A stretch of 64,000 bases of DNA from Paraphaeosphaeria minitans (taxonomy: Eukaryota; Ascomycota; Dothideomycetes; Pleosporales; Didymosphaeriaceae), in assembly GCA_015832175.1 (NCBI GenBank), contig WJXW01000003.1, forward strand, positions 2,976,001 through 3,040,000. Direction: 5' to 3'. The translations under genes were made by a program, and so were the position numbers. The notes beneath the pieces were generated by a model. It worked only from the letters and a program-made list of their open reading frames with translations. It did not search any database and was not told the origin of the DNA. Positions within the stretch are counted from its first letter, which is position 1. Every line of letters begins with the position of its first letter. Below, one piece after another: positions 8,937-21,640 of this stretch.

Positions 8937-10386
8937 TCTGTCACTGAATAACTCACGCTGTTGTCTCCACGGATGGACATTTGAGGCTCAGATAGGCAAG
9001 GTTTCCTTTGAACAAACTAAGGACTGATCGACACTGCAAAGGGTACCTAACGTTCGCCAAAGTCGCACGTCCAGTTCAATGGGGCTGCAGAAAGCCTTGG
9101 TGGGCGCCACCCTTAGGCAAACCAAGAACCCTGTTAGTGGGTAGGGGAACGCCTTTGGGAACATCGCATAACAGTCTTTCAGTTGACAGACGTAGTTTCG
9201 CATGGAGTCAACTGTTCCATAAGTAGACTGCACAGTTGTTTGTATACACCGTCCGAGAGCAGACGAATCAACCTAGTAGACTGACAGAGAAATATATCGG
9301 TATGCGATTGTACGGTACCTAGGTACCTAAAGGCAGAGCGATTCGTGCGATTGGAAAAATGGCTGCACACTCGCCTCTAATCGCACCAAGAACATCGGAA
9401 TCCACGGCTGCAAGGTACGTTCAAGTCCATGCTAGAGTCCTCCCTTTCCAAGGTTACATACCTATAATTCTCGAGATAATGCGCCGCCATCACCAGATCC
9501 GGATTGGCATGCTTGCATTGCTCTTCTACGCGAGGTCACTTAACGTCATTGGAGGTCTGTGCGTGGCATGCATTGATATGTAGCAACCAGCAGGTTCTCA
9601 GGTTGGATTCCGTTGATAGTCAACGAGATTGGCGTACATATTCTCACTGTCGAGGTTGGTGAGGTGGTGGGCGCGCTTGTTGTACCTGGTGGCGATGTTC
9701 AACTAGGTAGCGGCGTTTTAGAGAAGATGAGAGTGGTCAGCTAGGCACCAGAGTCAAACCCCATAAGAAGGAAATGACCGTCGAGATTACCAGTTTCCAG
9801 ATGCAGAATCATGCGCTACACCTAGCCACACTTGCCACAATAACAGCGACACCGGCCCATTGCAACCGCAGCACGACTCGCAACAAGGAGTTCAAAGCAT
9901 TCGTTACTACGTCAAAATGTGCAATAATGTTGATGAATGTGCCCACCCAAGCTCTGTGATATAGATATATCGTGCTCGTTCGTCTATAGTGCCATTAATG
10001 CCTCTATCCAAAGTAAAGCCTGGCTCTTATTTAACTTTATCAGTATGTGTCTTACATATCATCTTTAGTTTTAGATAGTACCCGAGCGCAGTGTCTGTAC
10101 ATATTTAATGAACTACCTGCCTCGCCTAGGATCCAGCCTCGTTTGCACTCTTCATTACCTTTCAGTACGCCAACGGTGTAGCGTGCCCAGTAAACCGGTG
10201 CATTTCGTACGCATTCCAGTGAGATGAACATATTCCCAGCACAACTAGCATCAATGGACGTCTAATAGTATTACTGCCTAAGGCTATAATGGTCAAAGGC
10301 TGTATGCCTACGTCGAGTCGTTCTAGGCAATGCTGAACCTTGCACCTTGCCGTGAACTGTTAGATCAGAGCAATCGCTCCCGCCGC
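8937..10386. other. Intergenic region, partly TA-rich
   Basis: No gene can be supported. A minus-strand stretch at about 9698-9600 (MYANLVDYQRNPT before a stop) looks mildly coding-like but has stops just upstream. Bases 10010-10330 are TA-rich. The 3' UTR of ELP1 lies at the right end. Confidence 0.45.
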
Positions 10387-13300
10387 TTACCCCAGCAAGC
10401 TCAACCTCTCAAAAACCTTCACAGGTGGGGCCTCCCTTTTCTTGCCCACTTCTGCCAAGCTGTCCCAAAGTGTCGCATCTCCTCCGCTAGGCCTGATCGC
10501 CGGTTCCGCAGGAATACCACCGTTCGCAGCGACACCGTTCGTTACCAAACCCTCGCCAACTGCACCAGCTGCTTCTGTCGGCAAATAGATCTCCTTGACT
10601 GCCTCTCTACACTTGTCCTCCACCTCTATCACAGCCACCTCCACAGCGACTGCCCTCTCTCTCATGCCTCTTCTCACCAAGCCCTCGACAAGCCTCTGGA
10701 TCTCGTCCTGCATACCATTGATTCGTTCAATCAAGCGCTCTACTGAGTTAACGAGATACTCTTCTTCGTAGACAGTGCCCTTCTTTCCCCTCGCTCTCTT
10801 CCGCTCTTCTCTCCGTTTGTTCTTAGACGTCTTGCGCGTAGTTTGTGTATTCACCGTGCCCGTCTGATTCGTGTATCTTGTCATGAATGTGCCTCCCGAC
10901 GTAGTATTGGTAGGCGCGAGTGATATGTTGTCGGGAATGTTGGCGTCTTCGGTCCCTTCGTAGAAAGCGAGCGGGTCCTCTGCTTTCTTTGTACGCAAGT
11001 CGCGCAGACGCGGGACCTGAGCTAGGAGTTGAGATTTCATTTCTGCAAGGAACTCGGTCATGTCTGCGGACCTCTCTATGAGACCGGGGTCGATGACCTC
11101 GGCGATGAGAGATGGTTGCTGGCGTAGAGTCACAATGCGTATTGCTTCGGCGAAGTATGCGCCCTGGCAGAGAAGGCGGGCTGCGCTTTGAAGGTCGGAG
11201 AGGTGGTCTAATGTGATGGTACTGGCGGAGAAGTAATCTTTTGATTCTGTAAGGCCATCGACGAGGTCTGTGGCAAGTTGTTCGAGTTCGCTGGAGGACA
11301 CGCCAGCGAGAATGGCAGAGGAGAGAGCTTCGCGCCAGAGGTTGGCGGATAAATAGCAGGGCCAGGCAGAGGCGTGATCGGAGAGGTATTCGTAGGCAAT
11401 GGCAGCTTCTTTGTTCTTGTTGATTGTCGAGAGGTTGTCTGCGTACAGACGCATGATATTCTTGTAATGGGAAGGCTCGTATTGATACATGCTGAGTGCT
11501 GCAGGATAAAGACCATGTTTCTGGACATAGTCTTGGACTTCGTCATGGGCTTCCAAATCTTTGAGATGGTAGAGTGCCTTGGTTCGGCGGCCCAGCTGGT
11601 CGTCGATTTGATATCTTCGACGAAGAGGAGAAAGTTCTTGAAGAAATTGGAGATGGGGAAGGTACTCGCGCGGGTCCTATTACAGTCAGATCGGTCCACA
11701 AGCGGCGGCGGGAAATGCAAACCTTCTGTGATTGCTGCGCGATAAGTAGTGCAAGCTCAAGATTATAGATCCCGAGGGACGTGTCGTACAGTTGATTGAC
11801 GTCTGCAAGGAAGCAAATGTGTTCCGCAGCCCTGTCAGTGAGAGGGTCTTGGCTACCTTCGTCATGTCAGCTAGCTATATTGAGCTCGGAGCGATCACTT
11901 GACTCACTTTGCAAGCGTCCTATCAGCTGCAATCCTGCTTCCAAGTCTGCAGGAACCTTGCATACGTGAGAGGTAATAATGTTCTGCAGATGATCATTCT
12001 TGTACCTTTCCTGCTCCAATACCCCCAGAAGAGCGTCACAGATTCGATTGACCTTTGACTCAACCTGTTCACTAGACAACTTGTTCTTGGTCTCAAGATC
12101 TTTGGCTTTCAAAGTTTCACGATACATCGTCTCCGACACATCCTCATTCCTACATTCGTCAGCCAAAACCACAGACACGTTAGGCAAGTTTTACTAACCT
12201 TAGCTGCGCAAGGAGCAGATCTATATGGTCCACCCTGCTGATCTGCGTAACGATCTTCTCGACGCTCGCCAAGAATCGTTCTGGGTGATGATCGTGCAGT
12301 ATATTCATGTCAACGCGCTGATTGCGACAGGCCATGAATGCCTCATCATATTTCTCAGCTTCTATAAATCTCCTGATCGCAGCAAGCACAAGAGCTCGGG
12401 GGTAGACTGTTTCGAGATTGCCTCTCGGCATCTGGAGAACCACAGAGTAAGTGGTCGGCATGACTGTAACAAGTTTTGCCCCGCGCTCGATACTCCGACA
12501 TCTTTCATCCGTTTGAGGTTCGTCGCCAGGTACTTCGAGTTCTGCTGTTGTGAGAAAACGGTCTAGTAGCCGCAGAGTTGACTTACCATTTACGCCTGTG
12601 AAGTGGACAAACTTCAGTAAATGTGCCGTGGTGGTGAGGATCAGATGGGTGGGAGTCACGATGAATGACGTGCAGTTTCTCAGTAGAACTCGCTCGTTGG
12701 CGTACAAAGCACCACTCTTGGCCAATCCGAAAGCCACGAGCTACATAATTTGATTAGCTTAACTTAGAAAGGGATAGGCAAACTCACCTCTCCTTCTAGT
12801 GTTGCCGTCTTGACTTCGGGTACAAAGGAAGGCAGGGTTGTTAGGGGCGTGGTTTGTACTGTTTCGTCCGTCCTCATCTCAACTACTGACGTGAGGTCGC
12901 CGTTGCGCAGGTTGACAAGTAGTTTCGAAGATCCCACGTCAGAACCTATCGATGAAACACTGCCGGGCTCTAAGATAGGTCCCCTGTTCACTAGCTGCTC
13001 GTCCTCGTTCACCCATACAAATGTCTCATCCTCGTCCCACACGTCCGTTAGAACGCACACTTGATCATCGCCAGCAAAAGTGACATGACGAGGAGAGTGA
13101 CCCTCCGAGAAGTCACTTCTCCAGAGGAAGCTCGGTCGGGTAACTGGTCGTTTTTGCAAGTCAAATGCGAACAACGCAACATCCTTGTCAGACAAGACCG
13201 CCAGACGCGTGCCTGAGCGGGAAAATGCAACATCAACAACATTGCGATCCAGCGGAAGCTGAATCATCGACATCGGAGGAGGGACATTGGCAATGCGTAA

Positions 13301-14641
13301 AGGCGTTATTTTCAGATTCACTTTGTGCTATTAGCGCGCATTCGAGACATTGATGAGGGGAGAGATCACTTACGACCATCGACGGAAGCGACAACTCCGA
13401 AATCATGCGGTGGCGTCAGAGACCCAGCAGTAATTGTTGATGCATACTCTAGGATCTGGATTGAGCCTATGTGGGATGGTCAGCTTAGTGGGAGCCCATA
13501 ACTGCCATTCTGACTCACCCGCAGTGAACAGTGCCACAGATAGCGGCCGCTCCGGATCCCAAGAGCAGCGAACGGTTGCCGCAGCTTCTGGAAAAATCAA
13601 CTCCTGTTTCAGGTAGTAGTGGTAGTTGCTCATTGTCCATAATTGCACCTTGTCGGGATATGATACTGCTAATACGCTGGAGTCGCTGTTCCACGATAGA
13701 GTCAATGGTATCGATAGGTTCTGCAGCTCCTCGGGGTTCAATCGCAGATCAAATTGGCCGTGACGAAGACCGTTCCGCTCAAAGAAGACTACCTCGATTT
13801 TTTCGACAGTATATCGCACAGTAGTAATGAGGTTGCCAGATGGTCGCCAGCTGAGGGTGCCTAGAAGGCCATCGACGGGCTCACTGACGCTGTCGAGCTG
13901 GCCTTCCCGGGAATACACTCGGATCACCCTGCGACGTTTTTGCTCGACGGTATTAACGGCGAAGTAGGCCCCGTCACCACGCCAACTGATGGCCACGGAG
14001 TAATCGTCCAACGGGCTGAGCACACCTTCGTCGACGGTCTCGGGCACGGTTGGATCCTGCAGAGCCCTTGCTCTTTTGCCCTTAAACTGGGTCTCCTTCT
14101 TGCCCCAGCCCACGGATACATGATTCGAGACGTTGGTATCTTCAGGTGAGAGCGTGACACTGGCGATGTTATCAATGTCCCGACTCATAAGTAGCAATGT
14201 GTCGGCCTGTGTGATAATGGCCAAAAGTTCCTCGTCAGGCGACCACGCAGCTGCGGAAATTCCAGCATCTACAGACCCAACAATCTCCACAAGATCTTGA
14301 CCATCTTCAGGTTGCTCTCGTACCAGTAGGATATCTCCTCCGGCTAGCACCAGACATGATGTCGACGAGTCGGCGAAATGATGGAGACTCAATATTGAGT
14401 CCTGGGTAAGCGAGGGTAACGGGCACGGTGCATCCCACGATGCGATGGTCTCCAGCCTCTTTTGTGCACCGTCGCTGCCGTCATACAGTCTTTTGAGCTC
14501 GATGGTTGCACGTGATTCGGAAGGCCCAAAAGCGCATATGGAAGCATTTGACGCGGCATCCCAGGCGGTAGCTGTGAGAGGTAGCGGATCCTCGCCGGAA
14601 AATCGCAGGAGCGACCTCCCCACGACTCTCAGGTTGCGCAT
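10387..14641 (-). CDS. ELP1: Elongator complex subunit 1 (Elp1/IKAP)
   Basis: This is the scaffold subunit of the Elongator complex, which modifies wobble uridines (mcm5/ncm5) of tRNAs. Exons are 14641-13519, 13466-13374, 13320-12788, 12740-12199, 12149-11908, 11856-11723 and 11676-10387. A further 45-bp intron (12586-12542) probably lies inside the fourth exon, giving 1303 residues (1318 if retained), close to the usual length of about 1350. The start at 14641 gives the family N-terminus MRNLRVVGRSLLRF. WD40-type propellers make up the first half. Family landmarks are DERCRSIERGAKLVTVMP, PRGNLETVYPRALVLA, NQRVDMNILHDHHPE, the DPREYLPHLQ repeat region, and the basic C-terminal tRNA-binding segment (KRARGKKGTVYEEEYLVNSV). 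All introns are 46-53 bp with good GT-AG ends. It lies in tandem with COX8, 339 bp apart. Confidence 0.95.
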
Positions 14642-14979
14642 GGCAGAATCAAAGTGTGAGATTTTGGCGGTCCTCTCATGGGCGGTGACGGCGAATGGGA
14701 TGCGGGCGACATGGTGGAAATTTTGGAGGTAAGATAAGCCGAGCTTTGGCCGATAGGGCGCCAATTAGAACCCTACAGAGTGAAATTCGAGGGGAGCCAA
14801 CGAACGTCACGCAGGATCACGAGGCAAGGCAATGTTCATGTAAATCAACGAAGCCAATGAAATTGATGCTCGTCATGGTGTACAGTCGTTCCTGGGAACG
14901 CCCACTTAATCTACAAGTGCCATATTCCTCCGGTGTCGTTGCCCGAGAGCCATCTACAAACCTATGCAAGCCAGCCCGC

Positions 14980-15327
14980 TTAAGGCTTGTTCTTCTTCGT
15001 CTGCCACACTGCGCCGCGAAAGTCAGATATGCGTGTAGTGCAGTGGATGGGTGCGTCAATTGCTCACCGGCAAGGCCGAAAGGAAGGAGGAAGCCAGTCG
15101 CTGCAGCTGTTAGCGCGCGGTGGTGCCAGTGCAGGCCGGGCAAGCTCACCCATGAAGCCCCAGTACTTGAAGGCGAAGCCCTTCTTGAGCGGGTCGAATG
15201 GCAAGTTGCTGCGGGGACCCTCGGGGTAGTGGTAGGGGCTGGCGAGCTGGGCGCGGGTGCTCTGGAAGCCGCGACGGGCGACGAGGGACGGGGCCGCGGT
15301 AGCGCGGAAGGCTGAGCGGGCGAGCAT
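14980..15327 (-). CDS. COX8: Cytochrome c oxidase subunit VIII
   Basis: This is a small nuclear-encoded subunit of respiratory complex IV in the mitochondrial inner membrane. Exons are 15327-15150, 15100-15068 and 15008-14980 (introns of 49 and 59 bp), giving 79 residues. The N-terminus (MLARSAFRATAAPSLVARRG) is an Arg/Ala/Ser-rich mitochondrial presequence. The mature part carries the family motif PYHYPEGPRSNLPFDPL, a Tyr-Trp-Gly-Phe-Met segment, one transmembrane helix (about residues 55-70), and the basic tail WQTKKNK. The spliced frame restores the transmembrane helix, which unspliced reading breaks. It is transcribed divergently from MTR4 over 366 bp. Confidence 0.9.
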
Positions 15328-15693
15328 CTTGGGACGTCAGCGGGTATTCAATTGGCGGTGTTGCATGCGTACTGTGGGTGTGGTGAGGAGTGGAGAGGAG
15401 TGTCGGTCGGTGGTGCTTGCTGGAGCTTCGCATCGGGTGACACTGCTCGGCACGCAGGCACGCTTAGGTAAGCATGCAGTGCCAAGAACAGCCGTAGCAA
15501 GGGCAGGCGAGAGCTAGACCCGATCCCGCAACCAACTTTTTGCGACTTTCTTCTTCGCGCAACATTTAAACCCGTAATCGAGCGCGGAACAGCTGCCTGC
15601 GCGCCTTTGCACCCCAAGCTCGCGTCTCCAGTACTCCACGTGTCCACCACCTTGTCGGTTTTCGTTGGCGTCGACGCGCCCCGCCCCGCAGCC
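15328..15693. promoter_or_regulatory. Shared divergent promoter of COX8 and MTR4
   Basis: The 366 bp between the two start codons must hold both promoters. I see no clear TATA box. The stretch is GC-rich and housekeeping-like. Confidence 0.5.
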
Positions 15694-18600
15694 ATGGACG
15701 AGCTGTTCGACGTCTTCGAAGACAACCCGCACACGGCAAACGCTGCTGTGCCCAAGTCCAAGCCCAAGCACACGAAGAAGCGCCAGGCAAATGGCGACGT
15801 CAAATCGCCCGTGCCCGACGCGTCCATGCAAGACGCCCCTGCGCCTGCAGATGAACAAACTACGTACCAGAAACGTCTCAAGCGCGACCTCGAGCCCGAG
15901 CCTGTCGTCACTGATGCCTTCGAGACGGAGCAGTCGCGCGAGGTCGCCGCTTCGGCAGGCCTGCAGGGCCAGACACAGCAGGACGGACAGGCCGTCGTGC
16001 TCTCACATCAGGTCCGCCATCAGGTCGCCCTGCCGCCCGACTACGACTACATCCCCATATCCGAGCACAAGCCGCCCGAGGAGCCTGCACGAACATGGCC
16101 TTTCACCCTCGATCCTTTCCAGCAGGTCTCTATCGCGTCGATACAACGAGGCGAGAGTGTTTTGGTCTCGGCGCATACGTCCGCAGGAAAGACCGTAGTG
16201 GCAGAATATGCCATCGCACAGTGTCTGAAGAACAACCAGCGTGTTATTTATACGAGTCCGATCAAGGCCTTGAGCAACCAGAAATACAGAGAGTTTACAG
16301 CTGAGTTCGGCGATGTCGGCTTGATGACGGGCGACGTCACCATCAACCCCACCGCAACCTGTCTGGTCATGACTACTGAGGTAGGTACCATACACTGAGC
16401 CTGAACATGATAAGCCTGACATGCACAGATTCTTCGTTCTATGTTGTATCGAGGCTCCGAAATCATGCGCGAGGTGGCATGGGTTGTTTTCGACGAGGTG
16501 CATTACCTGCGCGACAAGTCTCGTGGTGTGGTATGGGAGGAGACCATCATTCTGCTGCCTGACAAGGTCCGCTACGTCTTTCTGTCCGCCACCATCCCCA
16601 ACGCTATGCAGTTCGCGGAATGGATCACCAAAACCCACAAACAACCGTGTCACGTCGTTTATACTGATTTCCGCCCGACCCCGCTGCAGCACTACTTCTT
16701 CCCAGAAGGTGCTGACGGTATACATTTGATCGTCGACGAAAAGGGAACTTTCCGTGAGGAGAATTTCCAGAAAGCCATGGCTTCCATTGCGGATAAGGCT
16801 GGCACCGCTGCAGATGACTTCCTGGCCAAGAGGAAAGGAAAAGGCAAAGACAAGAAGACGAACAAAGGCGGCAACAAGGACCAGTCTGATATCTACAAGA
16901 TTGTCAAGATGATCATGCTGAAGAATTACAACCCAGTCATTGTGTTCAGCTTCAGTAAGCGAGAATGCGAAAATTATGCTCTAGCTATGAGCCAGCTTGC
17001 CTTCAATGACGAGTCCGAAAAAGCCATGGTGTCCAAAGTCTTCAACAGCGCTATTGAGATGCTTTCCGAAGAAGACCGCTCCCTTGCACAGATTCAGAAC
17101 ATCCTCCCACTTTTAAGGCGCGGCATCGGTGTTCATCATTCCGGATTGTTGCCTATCCTGAAGGAAACCATCGAAATTCTATTCCAGGAAGGGTTGATCA
17201 AGGTCCTCTTCGCGACAGAGACCTTCTCAATCGGCTTGAACATGCCGGCCAAGACTGTTGTCTTTACCAGTGTGCGGAAATTCGATGGTGTCTCACAGCG
17301 GTGGGTCACGCCGTCCGAGTTCATCCAAATGTCTGGTCGTGCTGGTCGTCGGGGTCTCGATGAACGTGGTATCGTCATTATGATGATCAACGAGCAAATG
17401 GAGCCCGCCGTTGCCAAAGAAATCGTGCGCGGTCAGCAGGATAATCTCAACTCGGCTTTCCACCTTGGCTACAACATGGTTCTTAACTTACTTAGAGTTG
17501 AGGGCATTTCTCCAGAGTTCATGTTGGAGCGTTGCTTCTCACAGTTCCAGAACACTGCGAGCGTTAGCAATTTGGAAAAAAAGTTGCGAGAGCTTGAGAA
17601 GGAGCGCGATAACATGGTCATCACCGATGAGACCGCCATTCGCGATTACTACAATCTGCGAGAACAGCTCGACAGCCTGACCAAAGAAATGCGGGACGTC
17701 ATACAGCATCCCAATCATTGCTTGCCATTTCTGCAAACTGGACGTCTTGTCAGGATCAAATACAACCAGCACGATTTCGGTTGGGGCGCCGTTGTTAATA
17801 TTACGGCGCGCAAACCCGAGAGAGGCGAAAAGTTCCGCGACCAAGAGTCATATATCTTGGATTGCGCGCTTGTTGTAGCCAGCGATACAAAATATGTACC
17901 ATACAGCAACAATGGCTTGCCTCCTGGTGTCTTGCCTCCATCTGCTGGTGATAAAGGGAAGGTTGAATCTGTACCAGTGCTCTTATCGGCCATGGAGTCC
18001 ATCGGCCACCTTCGCTTGTTCCTCCCAAAGGAGGTCAAAACTACCGAAAACAAGGTCCATGTCCAGAAAGCGTTGGATGAAGTCAAGAAGCGCTTCCCCG
18101 ATGGCATTGCAATCTTGGATCCCATTGAAAACATGAAGATAACCGACGAGGTTTTCAAGCGAACACTCCGGGTATGTTCAGCGCGCAAAGTCCTACCGAC
18201 CTTCAACTGACATGTTCAGAAAATCGAAGTCCTAGAGTCGCGATTGCTCTCTAATCCGCTGCACAACTCACCGCGGTTGCTAGAGCTCTACAATCAATAC
18301 GCAAAAAAGATTGCGATCGGTGACAAGATCAAAGCGCTCAAGAAGGAAATTTCGGCCGCCCTTTCTATCATTCACATGGATGAATTGAACGCCCGTAAAC
18401 GTGTTCTACGTCGTTTGAATTTCATCAAGGACGGAGATGTCGTTCAGCTCAAAGCGCGAGTTGCATGCGAAATCAGCACTGGCGACGAGATTATGTTGAG
18501 CGAGTTGCTATTCGAAAAGGAATTCAACCAACTGACTCCCGAACAATGCGCAGCCTGTCTCAGCTGTTTCATCTTCGAAGAAAAGACCAAAGAGTCGGCA

Positions 18601-19011
18601 TCCCTGAGAGAAGATCTTGCCAAACCGTTCAGAATAATTCAAAAGAAGGCCCGGGATATTGTCAAAGTCTCGAAGGACGCCAAGATGCCTTTGAACGAGG
18701 ATGAATACGTCCAGTCGTTCAAGTGTGAGCTCATGGAGGTTGTATACCAATGGTGCAAGGGTGCATCGTTTGCTGAGATCTGGTATGGTTGAATATACTC
18801 CAATGTGATTCGTGACTTACGTGGCCGCAGCAAAATGACCGAAGTCTACGAGGGCAGTCTTATTCGTCTCTTTAGACGCCTAGAAGAGCTACTCCGACAG
18901 GTAGCCCAGGCCGCCAAGGTCATGGGCAGCGAAGAGCTTGAGCAGAAGTTTACGGCAGCGCTCGAGCTTGTGAGGAGAGATCTCGTCGCCGCGCAATCCT
19001 TGTATCTCTAG
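15694..19011 (+). CDS. MTR4: ATP-dependent RNA helicase Mtr4 (nuclear exosome cofactor)
   Basis: This is a Ski2-like DExH helicase, a core subunit of TRAMP, that feeds RNAs to the nuclear exosome (5.8S rRNA maturation, aberrant RNA decay). Exons are 15694-16380, 16429-18171, 18220-18782 and 18831-19011, with three 48-bp introns, giving 1057 residues (yeast has 1073). The start at 15694 begins the family N-terminus [12 protein letters not shown]. Helicase motifs are all intact: I (AHTSAGKT), II (DEVH), III (SAT), IV ([11 protein letters not shown]), V ([15 protein letters not shown]) and VI ([10 protein letters not shown]). The arch/KOW insertion and C-terminal helical bundle follow ([17 protein letters not shown] region, ending in [20 protein letters not shown]). 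The DEVH signature and arch separate it from the cytoplasmic paralog Ski2. No defects are seen. Confidence 0.96.
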
Positions 19012-19859
19012 CTTTAGGTAAGTCAGCATCATCTTAGGAGTTCTTAGGAAAACAATGGGTTGGCGCTGCTTCATGGCCAGGCGTCTGACGTTGTGTCTTG
19101 TACACGACGTCAGCATGCATGGAAATGAGGAAGCATCGGCGTTCAAATTCATTGATAGCCACGGCCGGATTGCGTCCTGGATAGAAATTCACTAGATCTG
19201 CGGTTGTGGATAGCATTGCTTGCGCTACACCAAAGATCCCCCGGATTCATGCTCTTTCACATGCTAGTGTTTCCAGTTGTGACATACCTCGAGCGTGTAC
19301 ACTCTACGACTGATCTCATGTTCATCGTTACAAACTCGAAGGTTGTTCAACGACCTACCATCATCGACAAGGTAGCATCTTCCATTCATCAGCGCTACGG
19401 GCTGAGACAATCCTTCCCATGCTCACTCAGTGCTTTCCTCGTCCTGCAGCTCTAAGTATACTTGCTATACGCGACATATGAAGACCAGTATCACCAAGTT
19501 CTTATCGACAGGTCACGTTATTCGAATTATGGAGGAAAGCTCGCGTGGGCTCTGTCTTAGCTACGTGTTAGCGTTCATTGAACGGTTTGGAACCGAAAGT
19601 TAGGGACGGGCGAGCCTATCGGCCTCGTTGTGTGGGAACGTCTGACCACCTGGAGACGAGAGATGCCTTACTTGTGGAACAGATGTGACCACTATAGACT
19701 TGGTCAACCCAGGTCGCCTTTGCGGGGCCAAAACATATCGAATGCGGCCACCGTCTTCTAGGAGACTGCGTTCAGTACAGAATCGGTGCTCCCAATATGG
19801 ATATACATATAGCACACGATGATCCTCCAGATCAAGAAGTCCCGGGCACGCTCACAGCG
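19012..19859. other. Intergenic region
   Basis: No gene can be supported. It is the 3' flank of MTR4 and upstream region of the small secreted protein frame. Short open frames only. Confidence 0.5.
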
Positions 19860-20205
19860 ATGCGAGCCCACTGCATTGTCCTCGCTTTGTCCCTGAGCGT
19901 CCCTCTTGCTTTCGACTTACCAGCCAACGAAAAGATCGTCGTCTTTGCGCCCTCATCCGCCAGTCACCGAACGCATGTCACTGAACACTCATCCCACAAC
20001 GTCGCCTTCCACAATCTACCACGCGAGCTCATTCGGCGAACCTGCACTAAAAATGGTCGCAAATGCAAGAAAGACCAAGCCAGGGCAGTATTGTGGCAAT
20101 GATAGTATCTGGACCTACGATATGATGGATGTGTATGAGTGTGCGCCGAGTGGGGATTGGTGTTGGTATGGGCTGAGCAAGAAGTGTATTCGGCCGATTA
20201 GATGA
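19860..20205 (+). pseudogene. Small secreted cysteine-rich protein with a frame break
   Basis: The frame from 19860 starts with a signal peptide (MRAHCIVLALSLSVPLAF) and carries CTKNGRKCKK before meeting a stop at 20100-20102. In another frame, from about 20080, the sequence continues with GQYCGND, DVYECAPSGDWCWYG and SKKCI to a TGA at 20203-20205. That arrangement resembles small secreted proteins of Pleosporales, in which a KNG-x-KC segment is followed by QYCG and a VYEC-x-PSGDCC-like segment. The switch point is near 20079 and no acceptable intron spans it, so this is either a one-base frameshift (decay or sequencing error) or a chance arrangement. The family resemblance is from memory and modest. 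The function is unknown. Confidence 0.45.
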
Positions 20206-21640
20206 GGAGATAGCCGGATTGCGGAAGAAATTTTTGGAATGGGAAAGGCAGTTGTTCAGGTGACAAGTGGGATGGCTAACGACAATCTTGAAGGAATAAT
20301 CTTTGGGAAGGTTTCATTAACTTTGCGACTACAGTGCAAGAATATATTTGCGTAAGTTTTTATCTGACCGGCCGCCAGACTGATTATGCATCACTGGATT
20401 TTGTTTTGTTCTTCATTCGTAAGTGAATGTGGAACTTAATCGGAGTGAGAACCTTGAACCTTCTCCTCCTTGTGCCCCTGAAGGTTCACCCGCTTAATTC
20501 AGAAGGTAGCTAGCGTAGCCACTTATGTATCTATACTATGTTACACTCGACTAGTGTACCTACTATTTCCATAATCCAGGCAAAAGGATGCCGGTTTGGA
20601 GTATCCACCTTATCAATTAACACAAGGGCCTTGGCTCTATCCCGCGAGTCCCATTCTACATCAGCTCTGCCATAAGATGATTATGACCATAGTATCTATG
20701 GACATGCATCAAGGTGGCGCAATGTGCAATTGCAAGATATCCATACCTGGTGGTTACAGGGCTCGACAATTCGGCGTGGGCATATTGAATTCAGCAGAGA
20801 TGGAAAGGGGAATCTGGCATTGAGGAGCAGTCTGATGTATACATGTGTGCTACGATTGAGTCTGCTGCGTTTTGTAGGTATGAAACGTCAGCACGTTTCG
20901 CCACGTATGCGCTGGTGGAGTTTATAGGGCAGATGCTGGCTAGCAAATTCCGCAGAGACATCAATTTCACGGTTGGTAATATGTTTTACAATTATGATAT
21001 GGAAACTGGACAAACCTTTCTTATCATGTCCGTCTTTAGTTGGGATGCCATCTCGTTGCATGCCCATCAAATCGGCAAGACATTTCATCGCGATTCTCTA
21101 CATATCATCCTTCCCTAGTCTATCAATTGGGATGAATGTAATGACTGTGCCTACTCCAGGGCTAGCGCATGTTCTTGTATCGCTATTAGCAGGTAGGTAC
21201 CTAGTCGGATTGATCACCTGCATGATTGTGGTCACATGTTCATGATCGAGCTAGGCAGCACAGCGAGTATGAAGCGTCATCTGGTAAAACGCATCTGCTT
21301 GGTCCTATATTTGAATACACTTCGAATGATTGAATCGGAGTGATAAAGAAACTCATAGTAACTTTCCGGTGAAAGTAGCCGGGAGGTGATTTTTTTGTTT
21401 ACTGCGACGTGTGCGGCGGGGATGCGCGGCGCTAGAAGCGGCCCGTGCTTGCCCATTTGACGACTAGCTCCTGTCATGTCGGCCGCTCTCCACGGTCAAC
21501 CAGACCACCACAGCAACCAACACAGCTGCTCTTTCAAACCGCGGCAACCGAGCGCCCGCCTATTTTTCGCCTCGTACTGTGAAGCCGCCCGAGCGAGCTC
21601 CTCAGATACCAGTCCCCCGACGCCGCCTTCTGCCACAACT
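20206..21640. other. Intergenic region
   Basis: No gene can be supported. Open frames between 20596 and 21245 are short and featureless. The right end is the promoter and 5' UTR of STS1; the frame upstream of 21641 stays open but does not look like protein. Confidence 0.5.

Noticed and set aside
21476..21640. Upstream in-frame ATG extending STS1 by 55 residues
   Set aside because: The extension is His/Gln/Ser/Pro-rich without family resemblance, whereas the ATG at 21641 matches the usual start.
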